Source: DAISIK01 sp036822055 (lineage in GTDB: Bacteria; Verrucomicrobiota; Verrucomicrobiia; Opitutales; Puniceicoccaceae). Taken from it: a stretch of DNA of 45,397 nt. How positions within the stretch are numbered: the stretch's first letter is position 1; every line of letters starts with the position of its first letter. Of the stretch, positions 1 to 7,200 are shown one piece after another. The notes below the pieces were generated by a model, which saw only the letters and a list, made by a program, of their open reading frames with translations, had not been told where the DNA came from and did not search any database. The stretch spans positions 1 to 45,397 of the forward strand of contig DAISIK010000026.1 of assembly GCA_036822055.1 (NCBI GenBank), written 5' to 3'. Both the position numbers and the translations under genes were made by a program.

Positions 1-33
1 GGGTTTCAACCGCGGTGGGAATTGGATGAAATA
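1..33. repeat. Partial copy of the hairpin repeat seen at 840-1530
   Basis: The first bases contain GGGTTTCAACC followed about 15 bases later by ATGAAAT. The same two words occur in the same order in the repeat cluster at about 1003-1026 and 1451-1474. It looks like a decayed or truncated repeat copy on the far side of the toxin-antitoxin pair. The match is short, so this is tentative. Confidence 0.3.
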
Positions 34-56
34 TGTCGAACCGCGATGTAGAGGTA

Positions 57-488
57 TCAGGGAGTCGTGACCTCAATATCGGGTGGGGCCAGCTTTCTGA
101 AATGACGGATATTGTATGTGTAGATTCGCGAACACCCGGCCTTCACCGCCGCGACGACATGAAGGGCGTCGTAAATCTGCCCGCTCACCAAGCCCCGACC
201 CGCGGTGATATCGAGAGCCTGGCGATAGTCTTCTATCGACAGTGAAACCAACTCCAGACGTTCGGCAAAATTGGAGCGAACCAAGCGATCCGCCTCCAAG
301 GCAGAAATCCTCCTCGGAAGCGGGAGTGCCGTGAGCGTAGCATACGCTTCCGCCAAAGCATGGCAGGATCCGAATGCCTGTCGGCCTTCGGTAGTCGCCT
401 TGCGAAAACAAGAAAAAGCGACTTCGTGGTTGGCCAACTGATCCGCCACTGCCGGGACCAACACCGAGGTGTCGAAAAGACACTTCAT
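57..488 (-). CDS. vapC: VapC-type PIN-domain toxin
   Basis: This 143-residue PIN-domain protein is a probable RNase toxin of a type II toxin-antitoxin pair. The PIN acidic residues are visible: D6 in the opening strand (CLFDTSVLV), E47 in ALAEAY and D107 in YDALHV. The C-terminal TYNIRHF segment matches the usual TxNxxDF motif, but the usual fourth Asp is His (H129). The active site may therefore rely on three acids, as in some PIN proteins. The start overlaps the stop of the antitoxin gene by ATGA (485-488), the classic coupled arrangement. VapC enzymes cleave tRNA or rRNA; the target here cannot be read from sequence. The family call is firm; activity is inferred. Confidence 0.85.
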   Translation of the reverse strand: MKCLFDTSVLVPAVADQLANHEVAFSCFRKATTEGRQAFGSCHALAEAYATLTALPLPRRISALEADRLVRSNFAERLELVSLSIEDYRQALDITAGRGLVSGQIYDALHVVAAVKAGCSRIYTYNIRHFRKLAPPDIEVTTP

Positions 489-727
489 CGCTCGCCGTTG
501 TCAATGGTTCCGAGTCTTTGAGCCTGCGATTCGCGTTCGCGGTTGATGAATTCCGCCACATCGAGGGTCACCTGTTCCGTTCCATGATGCACGAGAAAGC
601 CGTCCTTCTCAATCAGCGACGGTTCCCTGCTGACGGTTCGCAAACGAATCTCCTCTCCATCACCATCTACTTCCAGGGACGCTCCCGGAAATAGGTTGAA
701 ACTCTCGCGCAGTTTTTTAGGCAACAC
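485..727 (-). CDS. AbrB/MazE-type antitoxin with a non-standard start
   Basis: This is the cognate antitoxin of the PIN toxin. It should bind DNA through a swapped-hairpin AbrB domain and neutralise the toxin through its C-terminal half. From the GTG at 725-727 the protein is 80 residues and opens with LPKKLRESF, which is the middle of the AbrB fold. In the same frame upstream, codons 728-760 encode IKITIDKAGRI, the missing first strand of the domain. No ATG, GTG or TTG precedes it before an in-frame stop at 776-778. The natural start is therefore probably ATA at 758-760, ATT at 752-754, or an ATG lost by mutation or base-calling error. The residues after about 50 form the toxin-binding tail. 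Confidence 0.75.
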   Translation of the reverse strand: MLPKKLRESFNLFPGASLEVDGDGEEIRLRTVSREPSLIEKDGFLVHHGTEQVTLDVAEFINRERESQAQRLGTIDNGER

Positions 728-839
728 AATGCGGCCTGCCTTATCGATGGTAATTTTTATGGGAAAATGGTATAGTTATTGGATTACACAGTCAAGGTTC
801 AAACCGGCGAATCTCCCGGTGTCACCAGCGAACCCTCCC

Positions 840-931
840 GCGTCCCTTCAGGACGCAATTTTGTGCGGGTGAACCCGTTTCCCTGGGTTGAAACCTTGGG
901 CTTTGATTCACGGCCCCTTCAGGGCATGAGA
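840..931 (+). repeat. Repeat block A, copy 1
   Basis: The block begins with the GCGTCC-CTTCA-GGACGC hairpin. It continues through TTTTGTGCGGGTGAACCC and an imperfect CCCTGGGTT/AACCTTGGG palindrome, and ends with the GCCC-CTTCA-GGGC hairpin and CATGAGA. It is nearly identical to 1092-1183, differing at only a few positions. Confidence 0.8.
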
Positions 932-933
932 TG

Positions 934-1080
934 CCCCCACAACCCTTCAAGCCCACAGATATTCCCGCCGCCATGTGCTGAAGGCACACCGGACCAAAGG
1001 CCAGGGTTTCAACCCTGGTATGAAATGGATAAGATAAATTCGCGTCCTGAAGGGACGCAGGATCGGGTGACACACAAGGC
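934..1080 (+). repeat. Repeat block B, copy 1
   Basis: The block holds a GTGC-TGAAG-GCAC hairpin (975-987), the palindrome CCAGGGTTTCAACCCTGG (1001-1018), TATGAAATGGA, and the GCGTCC-TGAAG-GGACGC hairpin (1042-1058). That last hairpin is the reverse complement of the one opening block A. The block recurs with small changes at 1381-1528. Confidence 0.8.
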
Positions 1081-1091
1081 CGCGTTGTCCG

Positions 1092-1183
1092 GCGTCCCTT
1101 CAGGACGCAATTTTGTGCGGGTGAACCCGTCTCCCAGGGTTAAAACCCTGGGCTTTGATTCACAGCCCCTTCAGGGCATGAGA
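1092..1183 (+). repeat. Repeat block A, copy 2
   Basis: This is the second copy of the 840-931 block. Its central palindrome at 1133-1152 is perfect (CCCAGGGTT and AACCCTGGG arms around AA), whereas copy 1 has mismatches. The sequence just downstream runs into the N gap. Confidence 0.8.
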
Positions 1184-1204
1184 GTCAGACACAACCCCTT
1201 CAGG

Positions 1205-1304
1205 NNNNNNNNNNNNNNNNNNNNNNNNNNNNNNNNNNNNNNNNNNNNNNNNNNNNNNNNNNNNNNNNNNNNNNNNNNNNNNNNNNNNNNNNNNNNNNNN
1301 NNNN
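1205..1304. other. Assembly gap of exactly 100 N
   Basis: One hundred consecutive N, a conventional placeholder length. The 31 bases ending at 1204 are identical to the 31 bases at 1311-1341, so the assembler most likely broke on a tandem repeat. The true gap length is unknown and could be very small. Confidence 0.97.
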
Positions 1305-1380
1305 CCTTCAGGGCATGAGAGTCAGACACAACCCCTTCAGGCCAAGGGGAATCACGAGCCCCTTCAGGGCATGAGATGTA

Positions 1381-1528
1381 CCCCACAACCCTTCAGGCCC
1401 ACAGATATTCCCGCCGCCCCCTGTGCTGAAGGCACCCCGGACCAAAGGCCAGGGTTTCAACCCTGGTATGAAATGGACAAAATAGACCCGCGTCCTGAAG
1501 GGACGCCGGATCGGGTGACGCACAGGGC
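1381..1528 (+). repeat. Repeat block B, copy 2
   Basis: This is the second copy of the 934-1080 block, with the same order of hairpins at 1423-1435, 1449-1466 and 1490-1506. Compensating or loop-neutral differences from copy 1 keep all stems intact. Beyond it, 1530-1630 shows nothing recognisable before the end of gltX. Confidence 0.8.
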
Positions 1529-1630
1529 GGCGCGGAGATTCGGCAAGCCCACCATCCACTGCGACCTGGCACTCCTCTATTTTGAAGACCCTCTCCAACA
1601 CCACGAGGCCAAACCGCTTCCTGCTAGGAG

Positions 1631-3007
1631 CTAGTGCTCCATGCGAAAGCTCTCCAGCTTCCGAAGCACGTAGTCGCTGCCCAGCCCTGCCAACAAGGGT
1701 ACCAGGTCTGGACCTCCACCCTTTCCAGTCACCGCGTAACGGAGGAGCGGAAAAACCTCGAAGACCGTTCCTCCTCGAGCCTCCGCATCGCGGGCCAGAT
1801 ATCCATCAATCTCTCCTACGCTCCATTCGGGAAGCGCCTCGAGGCCTGCTTTCAGCTCGGTTGCCCGTTGCACCGGATTCTCCATCGATTCCAAGCGGAC
1901 TCGCGCCTTGGGGTCGCCCATCTCATTCTCCTGAAATAGAAAACTGAGCATCTCGGGGAGTCCTTCCATTGATCGGGTCTTGGCCTGAGCCACCTTCAAG
2001 ACCGCCTCCAGAACCCCGGGATCGACCTTCTCCACTTCACATCCTGCCCGCTTCAAAGCTACCTTGGCCAGATCCAGATAACGCTCAAATGGCATTTCGT
2101 GGATCCAACGGGTGTTCAGTGCCGCCATCTTCTTCTCGTCAAAGCGAGCCGCCCCCTTCTGGACTCCTTTCAAATCAAACCGCTCAATGATCTCGCCGAT
2201 TGGCATGTACTCCCGGTCCTCTTTCGGCGACCACCCCAATAAGGAGATGAAGTTGACCACCGCCTCGGGAGAAAAATCTCGCTCGACGTACGTTTCGACA
2301 AGAGCGCCTCGATCGCGCTTGCTCATCTTCCCCTTCCCCATCGCCGGATCCTTGAGAATCAACGGGAGATGGGCATAGACTGGCGGGACCGTCCCCAGCG
2401 CGTGAAAAAGGTGAATGTGCTTGGTCGTATTGGTTAGATGGTCCTCACCCCGGATCACATGGGTGATTCCCATCTCCAAATCGTCGACCACATTCACGAG
2501 GTGAAAAACTGGCTCGCCGTTCGACCGAACAATCGGAAAATCGCGTTCCTCAACCCGCTGCACCGATCCGCGCACCAGATCCTCAAAGGTGATTGCCTCA
2601 GACCGCACTTTCTCCACCTCGGCATCAAGATACTTGTCAAACTCCCGGTAGCGCTCACCTTCGAGCCGGAAAAAGATCGCCCCCTCCTTCTCGTAGGCCC
2701 TGTCTTGCTCCATCAGTTGAGCCACCGCCCGTTCGTAAAATTTGCCCCGCTCGCTCTGGAAATAAGGCCCGCGACTCCCGCCTACCTCCGGCCCTTCATC
2801 CCAATCGAGCCCCAGCCAACGCATGCCAGCCAGTAACACTTCCAAGGCCTCTGGCGTGTTGCGCTCCCGATCGGTATCTTCGATCCGCAGAACAAATTTT
2901 CCTCCGGTATGCCTTGCATAGAGCCAGTTGAAGAGGGCAGTTCTCGCACTACCGATGTGAAAGGAACCCGTTGGACTCGGAGCAAATCGTACACGTACTT
3001 CAGACAT
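1631..3007 (-). CDS. gltX: Glutamyl-tRNA synthetase
   Basis: This class I aminoacyl-tRNA synthetase charges tRNA-Glu with glutamate in the cytoplasm. The 458-residue protein shows the FAPSPTGSFHIGSAR signature at residues 8-22 (HIGH motif HIGS), the RIEDTDRER segment, and the KMSKR loop at about residue 240 (MGKGKMSKRDRG). The C-terminal helical anticodon-binding region follows. Length is at the short end of the usual 460-500. The ATG at 3005-3007 is a natural start, with the family N-terminus beginning seven residues before the FAPSPTG motif. No clear Shine-Dalgarno sequence precedes it. tRNA-Pro lies about 100 bp upstream on the same strand, so the two may share a transcript. Whether it is strictly Glu-specific or also misacylates tRNA-Gln cannot be told here. 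Confidence 0.97.
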   Translation of the reverse strand: MSEVRVRFAPSPTGSFHIGSARTALFNWLYARHTGGKFVLRIEDTDRERNTPEALEVLLAGMRWLGLDWDEGPEVGGSRGPYFQSERGKFYERAVAQLMEQDRAYEKEGAIFFRLEGERYREFDKYLDAEVEKVRSEAITFEDLVRGSVQRVEERDFPIVRSNGEPVFHLVNVVDDLEMGITHVIRGEDHLTNTTKHIHLFHALGTVPPVYAHLPLILKDPAMGKGKMSKRDRGALVETYVERDFSPEAVVNFISLLGWSPKEDREYMPIGEIIERFDLKGVQKGAARFDEKKMAALNTRWIHEMPFERYLDLAKVALKRAGCEVEKVDPGVLEAVLKVAQAKTRSMEGLPEMLSFLFQENEMGDPKARVRLESMENPVQRATELKAGLEALPEWSVGEIDGYLARDAEARGGTVFEVFPLLRYAVTGKGGGPDLVPLLAGLGSDYVLRKLESFRMEH

Positions 3008-3105
3008 TGGGTGAGAATCAACTCAGCCACCCCCCTGACACAAACCGGAAAATGTAGATACCCAGCCTTAATCTATTGGCGGGCTGACCAGTCATCAGTC
3101 AGAAA

Positions 3106-3184
<79 letters not shown>

Positions 3185-3197
3185 ATTTAAAACCACG

Positions 3198-3227
3198 ACT
3201 CTAGTTTCTTCCTTGCCGCTCCTGCAA
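3198..3227 (-). promoter_or_regulatory. Possible sigma-70 promoter of tRNA-Pro
   Basis: On the - strand TTGCAG (3222-3227) and TAGAGT (3198-3203) are separated by 18 bases, with the -10-like box 15 bases before the mature tRNA 5' end. The -35 matches only the TTG. The call rests mainly on position. Confidence 0.25.
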
Positions 3228-3374
3228 GCCTCTTTATCCGCTTTCCCTTTCCACTTTGCGCTTTGACCTACTCATTCTTGCCATTTCTTTTCTCAACGGT
3301 GGGTTTCTCCACAGCCTCGCTCCTATCTCCGCTGGCCCTCATCCGATTTCTCTCCAAAATTCAGACTTTCTTTC

Positions 3375-4712
3375 ATGCCAGTTTGTCAGATCCGATGTCC
3401 GGGGGACTCCCCAGATCCCCTCAACCTCCTCCACCCTCTCTACTCACTCCGAAACCACTGCATCTTTCTTGATAGCGCTCTTCCCGATCCCGAGAATGGT
3501 CGCTGGTCCATCCTCGCCGCCGAACCAACCGCGATCCTAACTGGCCCTAATCTCACTCCAGAAGCCCTTGAAAACCACTTGGAAAAACTCCTCAATCAAG
3601 AATCGCCCAACCTTCCCTTTGTCGGTGGGTTCCTCGGCTTTCTAGATTATCCCGACGACACCAAGGCTTGGTTTTCAAGATCCGCGTTCCCTCTCACTGG
3701 CTGGTTTGGTCTCTACCCCGAGGCGCTCCTCTGGGATCATCGGGAGGGCAGCCTCTACGGGGTTGTCGGGTCCTGGGTTGAAGATTCCTGCCCAAGGCTC
3801 GAAGCGCTGTGCTCGCAAACGACCCTCCTCCTCGAACAAGAACTCAAGACAAAAACCACTCCACCCACCCTTCCACCCCACTTCTGGAGCTCCAACCATG
3901 ACCTCCAAAGTTTCGCCAATCTCGTTAGCCAGGCTCGCGAATTCATCCGCTCGGGCGACATCTATCAGGTCAACCTAGCCCAGCGTATCACCCTCCCGAC
4001 TTCCTCTCCACCGATCCAACTCTACCAGCACCTCCGTGCAAAAAACCCCGCTCCCTACGCGGCCTACCTCGACGCCGGAGACCGCCTCCTCCTCAGCGCA
4101 TCTCCCGAGCTCCTCCTCGAGAAAGATCCCCCCGGCCGCCTCCGCACCCAGCCCATCAAAGGGACTCAGCCTCGCTCCGCCGATCCTGCTCGCGATGCGG
4201 CCTTGCGCCACTCCCTTCTTCAAGACCCGAAGGAGTTGGCCGAGCTGCTCATGATCGTTGATATGGAGCGCAACGACCTGGGCAGGGTCGCCACTGTCGG
4301 TTCTGTCGAGGTACCGCGTATCAACGAACTGAAGACATTCACTAGTGTCCATCATTTGGTCGCCGATGTCACTGCCCTGCTCCGCCCAGATGTTAAACTC
4401 GCCACCCTCCTTCGTGCCGTTTTCCCTGGGGGTTCCATCTCCGGCGCACCAAAGATACGGGCCTGCCAAATCATTGAATCTCTGGAGAAGGCTCCCCGCC
4501 GGGCTTTCTGCGGGGCGATCGGTTTTCTCTCGGCCAATCAGCACTTGCGGTTCAACATTGCTATCCGAACTGCCGAGTTTTCCCAGAACCAGCTCACCCT
4601 CGGGGTCGGGGCCGGCATCGTCTGGGACTCCGATCCTGAAAAAGAATATTACGAAACCCTCCACAAGGCCGACGGGTTTTTAAAAGCCTTCTCAGCCACC
4701 CCCGATGCCTAG
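3375..4712 (+). CDS. pabB: Aminodeoxychorismate synthase component I
   Basis: PabB converts chorismate and ammonia to 4-amino-4-deoxychorismate, the first committed step to p-aminobenzoate and folate. The 445-residue protein has the chorismate-binding fold with SGDIYQVNLAQRI near residue 195. It has PIKGTQPR with Lys at about residue 262, the Lys typical of PabB where TrpE has PIAGT. ERNDLGRVA, FPGGSISGAPK and an AIRTAEF strand follow. The N-terminal FLDSALPD segment also fits the family. Its last eight bases overlap the start of the aminotransferase-like PabC. The amidotransferase PabA is not in the window. An anthranilate synthase role is possible but less likely given PIKGT and the PabC neighbour. 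Confidence 0.9.
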   Translation: MPVCQIRCPGDSPDPLNLLHPLYSLRNHCIFLDSALPDPENGRWSILAAEPTAILTGPNLTPEALENHLEKLLNQESPNLPFVGGFLGFLDYPDDTKAWFSRSAFPLTGWFGLYPEALLWDHREGSLYGVVGSWVEDSCPRLEALCSQTTLLLEQELKTKTTPPTLPPHFWSSNHDLQSFANLVSQAREFIRSGDIYQVNLAQRITLPTSSPPIQLYQHLRAKNPAPYAAYLDAGDRLLLSASPELLLEKDPPGRLRTQPIKGTQPRSADPARDAALRHSLLQDPKELAELLMIVDMERNDLGRVATVGSVEVPRINELKTFTSVHHLVADVTALLRPDVKLATLLRAVFPGGSISGAPKIRACQIIESLEKAPRRAFCGAIGFLSANQHLRFNIAIRTAEFSQNQLTLGVGAGIVWDSDPEKEYYETLHKADGFLKAFSATPDA

Positions 4713-5595
4713 TCGATCCGCTCATCCCCTCCCCTTTGTTTTCTGGAACAACCAAATCGTTCCCGCCTCCGAAGCGCTCCTGCCCGCCAACAGTCCGGCG
4801 GTCCGCTATGGTCTCGGCTGCTTTGAGACCCTCCGCTTTGACGGGACCAACCTCCGCTTCCACCAATCCCACACCCAGCGTCTCCGTCGCGCCTGCCAGG
4901 CGCAGGGCTTCGATCTCTCGCTCGATCTTGGAGAACTCGAAGAAACCGCCCGCACCCTAGCCCAAAAAAACCGAATCGACCACGGTGTGGCCCGCTTTTC
5001 CGTCCATCCCGATGGGGATTCCCTCGCCACCCTTCTCCTGCTCGAGCCACCCCGTCCGCTCTTTTTCATCCCGGCCTTTAAACTCCTTTCCGCTGATTTC
5101 CCCCATCCCGGATGCTCCCCCCTCTCTGCCTACAAACCCAACAATTACGCCCGCAATTTGTGTGCCCTCCAACAAGCGCAGGTTGCCGGTTACCACGATG
5201 CCGTACTCTGCCTTCCTGAAAAAATGGCCATTGAGACGAGCGTCTCCAACCTTCATTTCCTCCATCGCTCCGTCCTTCATAGCCCCGGCCCAGAGACTGG
5301 TGCCCTCCCAGGCATCATGCGCGAGCATCTCCTCACTGCAGCAGTCCAACTTGGTAACTCCATCAACCCCTCCCCCATTGATCAGCGCTCCCTCCCCACC
5401 GATGCTCAGCTCTTCGTTACCAATGCTCTGATTGGGCTTCGCCCGGTCATCCGCTGGGACACCCTCGACCTCCCCTACGATCCGGCAACCCTGATCGCTC
5501 TTCGAGAGGCCATGGGGCTCGACGATGCCTACCTTCCCGACTTTTCCGCCCATCACCCATTTTCTCCCTCAACTCCAAGCCTTCCAGCTCAATGA
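4705..5595 (+). CDS. pabC: Class IV aminotransferase-fold protein, probable aminodeoxychorismate lyase
   Basis: PLP-dependent fold-type IV enzyme of 296 residues. The probable PLP lysine is K144 in YKPNNYARN, and E177 lies in IETSVSNLHF, the ExxxSNxF cofactor loop. RYGLGCFETLR near residue 34 is typical of the family. Because it overlaps the pabB stop, it most likely cleaves aminodeoxychorismate to p-aminobenzoate and pyruvate. A branched-chain or D-amino acid transaminase cannot be excluded from fold alone. Its stop overlaps the start of xthA by ATGA (5592-5595), so the three genes are probably translationally coupled. The Pro/Ser-rich C-terminal 20 residues look like a low-conservation tail. 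Confidence 0.85.
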   Translation: MPSRSAHPLPFVFWNNQIVPASEALLPANSPAVRYGLGCFETLRFDGTNLRFHQSHTQRLRRACQAQGFDLSLDLGELEETARTLAQKNRIDHGVARFSVHPDGDSLATLLLLEPPRPLFFIPAFKLLSADFPHPGCSPLSAYKPNNYARNLCALQQAQVAGYHDAVLCLPEKMAIETSVSNLHFLHRSVLHSPGPETGALPGIMREHLLTAAVQLGNSINPSPIDQRSLPTDAQLFVTNALIGLRPVIRWDTLDLPYDPATLIALREAMGLDDAYLPDFSAHHPFSPSTPSLPAQ

Positions 5596-6350
5596 AACTA
5601 CTGTCATGGAATGTAAACGGACTTCGCGCCTGCCTGAAAAAGGGATTCAAGGCGTCCATCGAGGCCGAAAAACCAGACTTCCTCTGCCTTCAGGAAACCA
5701 GGCTAACCGTCCCTCAGCTCGAAAGTCTGGACCTTCCCGACTTCGCCTTTATCCACTGCCACCCCGCCGAGAAGGCTGGCTACTCGGGAACCGCACTCTT
5801 TTCACTTCAGCCGCCGATTGGCCTTGAAACCGACTTCGGCCGCCCGGAGTTCAAGGGTGAAGGGCGGGTCATTGCTGCAGAATTTGCCGATTATTTCATC
5901 GTCAATGCCTATGTCCCAAACAGCCAAAACGAGCTGCGCCGCCTCGACTATCGGGTCGGTGAATGGGAGCCCGCCCTTCGCGACTATCTGCAGCAGCTCA
6001 GCAGCCAGAAGCCAGTCCTCTACTGCGGCGATCTCAACGTCGCCCATCAGGAGATCGATCTTGCTCGCCCGAGGGAGAACCAAAACAACGCCGGTTTCAC
6101 CGAACCGGAACGGGCTGCCTTCTCCAGTCTTTTAGAGCATGGCTTTTTGGATACATGGCGCCACCAACACCCCAATTCTACTGGAGCCTATACCTGGTGG
6201 ACGCCGAGGGCCGGAGCCCGCGCCCGCAACATCGGCTGGCGGCTTGATTACGTCCTGGTATCCGCGAATTGGACGTCCATCCCCTGGAAATCGCTAATCC
6301 TTCCAGACATTCTCGGCTCCGACCATTGCCCGGTCGGTCTGCAATGGTAG
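5592..6350 (+). CDS. xthA: Exodeoxyribonuclease III / AP endonuclease
   Basis: EEP-superfamily nuclease of 252 residues that incises DNA at abasic sites in base-excision repair and has 3'-5' exonuclease activity. The catalytic set is visible: N7 in WNVNG, E35 in LQETRL, D147 and N149 in GDLNVAH, and D244-H245 in GSDHCPVGL. WRLDYVLVS matches the conserved RIDY segment. Length is normal for the XthA/ExoA branch. The start codon overlaps the pabC stop. The link with folate genes is probably positional rather than functional. The next gene converges from the other strand 40 bp away, with no strong terminator hairpin in the gap. Confidence 0.95.
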   Translation: MKLLSWNVNGLRACLKKGFKASIEAEKPDFLCLQETRLTVPQLESLDLPDFAFIHCHPAEKAGYSGTALFSLQPPIGLETDFGRPEFKGEGRVIAAEFADYFIVNAYVPNSQNELRRLDYRVGEWEPALRDYLQQLSSQKPVLYCGDLNVAHQEIDLARPRENQNNAGFTEPERAAFSSLLEHGFLDTWRHQHPNSTGAYTWWTPRAGARARNIGWRLDYVLVSANWTSIPWKSLILPDILGSDHCPVGLQW

Positions 6351-6390
6351 GGCCAACAACCTGCGGACGCTCAATCCGGACCAGGCGCAA

Positions 6391-7161
6391 CTAAACGCAG
6401 AGTCCCGCGAGGTACTTGTAGCTCTTGGCGATCGACTCGAATGGGTCTCCTGGGCAGGTGTCCTGTTCCACGATGAACCACTCGCATCCGGCCGCCTCGG
6501 CTGCCGCGATCAGGGTGGGCCAATCAAGGTTGCCGCTTCCGATTTCGCTAAAGTGGCGGTCTCCGTTCGGATTCACCCCATAGTCTTTCAAGTGCATCAA
6601 TGGCATCCGCCCTTTCATCTTTTCGATCCAGCTCAGTGGAGAGGCTCCTCCCGCCTGAATCCAAAAAGTATCCAGCTCAGCCTTCAAAAACTCAGCAGGC
6701 ACCCTCTCGTAGATCTCTTCAAGGACCGTTTTGCCGCCGACCCGGAAAAATTCATGGGCGTGGTTGTGGTAGGATAACCGCATGCCCGCCTTGGCCAACA
6801 CCTCCCCGGCATGGGACAGATCGGCGACCAGAGAATCAATCGAGGCGGGATCATTAAAGTCTACTCCTGCCGGGTACGGGTAGGCGGTGTCACGCGTGCC
6901 GAGGATCGAGAGCTTCTCAGCCACTGCCTCCGGCTCTTTCCGAATCCAATCGCCGTTGTCGTGCGTTGCACAGCACTTCAAACCCGCCTCGTCGAGCGCC
7001 GAGCGAATGACGGCCGGAGCAATCTCCCCACTCACGCCACTTACTTGAACGGCCTGGTAGCCGATTTCACGCACCCGTTTCAGGGTTGTCCGCAACTGCT
7101 CCTCCGAGGTGCAAAAATCCCGCAGGGTATAGAGAATGAGAGCAATCTGGTCTTTTTTCAT
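6391..7161 (-). CDS. Sugar phosphate isomerase/epimerase (xylose isomerase-like TIM barrel)
   Basis: A 256-residue TIM-barrel protein of the AP_endonuc_2 superfamily. Metal-site elements are visible: YHNHAHEF near residue 130, ELDTFWIQAGG near residue 166, MHLKDYG near residue 190 and a C-terminal FIVEQD. The family includes sugar and inositol isomerases, epimerases and hydroxypyruvate isomerases, and the substrate cannot be assigned. It lies 39 bp downstream of a Gfo/Idh/MocA oxidoreductase on the same strand. That pairing is typical of catabolism of modified sugars or inositols by a 3-keto route. The divergent AraC gene may control both. Confidence 0.85.
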   Translation of the reverse strand: MKKDQIALILYTLRDFCTSEEQLRTTLKRVREIGYQAVQVSGVSGEIAPAVIRSALDEAGLKCCATHDNGDWIRKEPEAVAEKLSILGTRDTAYPYPAGVDFNDPASIDSLVADLSHAGEVLAKAGMRLSYHNHAHEFFRVGGKTVLEEIYERVPAEFLKAELDTFWIQAGGASPLSWIEKMKGRMPLMHLKDYGVNPNGDRHFSEIGSGNLDWPTLIAAAEAAGCEWFIVEQDTCPGDPFESIAKSYKYLAGLCV

Positions 7162-7200
7162 CAGGTTTAGCTAAGGGTGGTTTGTTGGTTTTTCTAAAGG

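Larger units (their letters stand above)
838..1530. repeat. Cluster of short hairpins with a shared CTTCA/TGAAG loop
   Basis: This non-coding stretch between the toxin-antitoxin pair and gltX contains at least nine short inverted repeats. Their loops are CTTCA or its complement TGAAG. Examples are 840-856 (stem GCGTCC/GGACGC), 913-925 (GCCC/GGGC), 975-987 (GTGC/GCAC), 1042-1058, 1092-1108, 1165-1177, 1358-1370, 1423-1435 and 1490-1506. A second class has an AACCCTGG-type stem: 1001-1018, 1133-1152 and 1449-1466. Larger blocks recur, as listed separately. There are no regular spacers, so it is not CRISPR. No transposase is adjacent. It resembles REP/BIME-like palindromic elements; mobility or function is unknown. 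The open frames crossing it are low-complexity artefacts. Confidence 0.8.

Noticed and set aside
838..1530. CRISPR array
   Set aside because: There is no constant-length repeat with unique spacers and no cas gene; the repeats are nested hairpins of different lengths.
779..1634. Open frames (both strands) through the repeat cluster
   Set aside because: They cross hairpins and N, repeat the same peptide words, and lack any domain. The DNA signal is structural, not coding.
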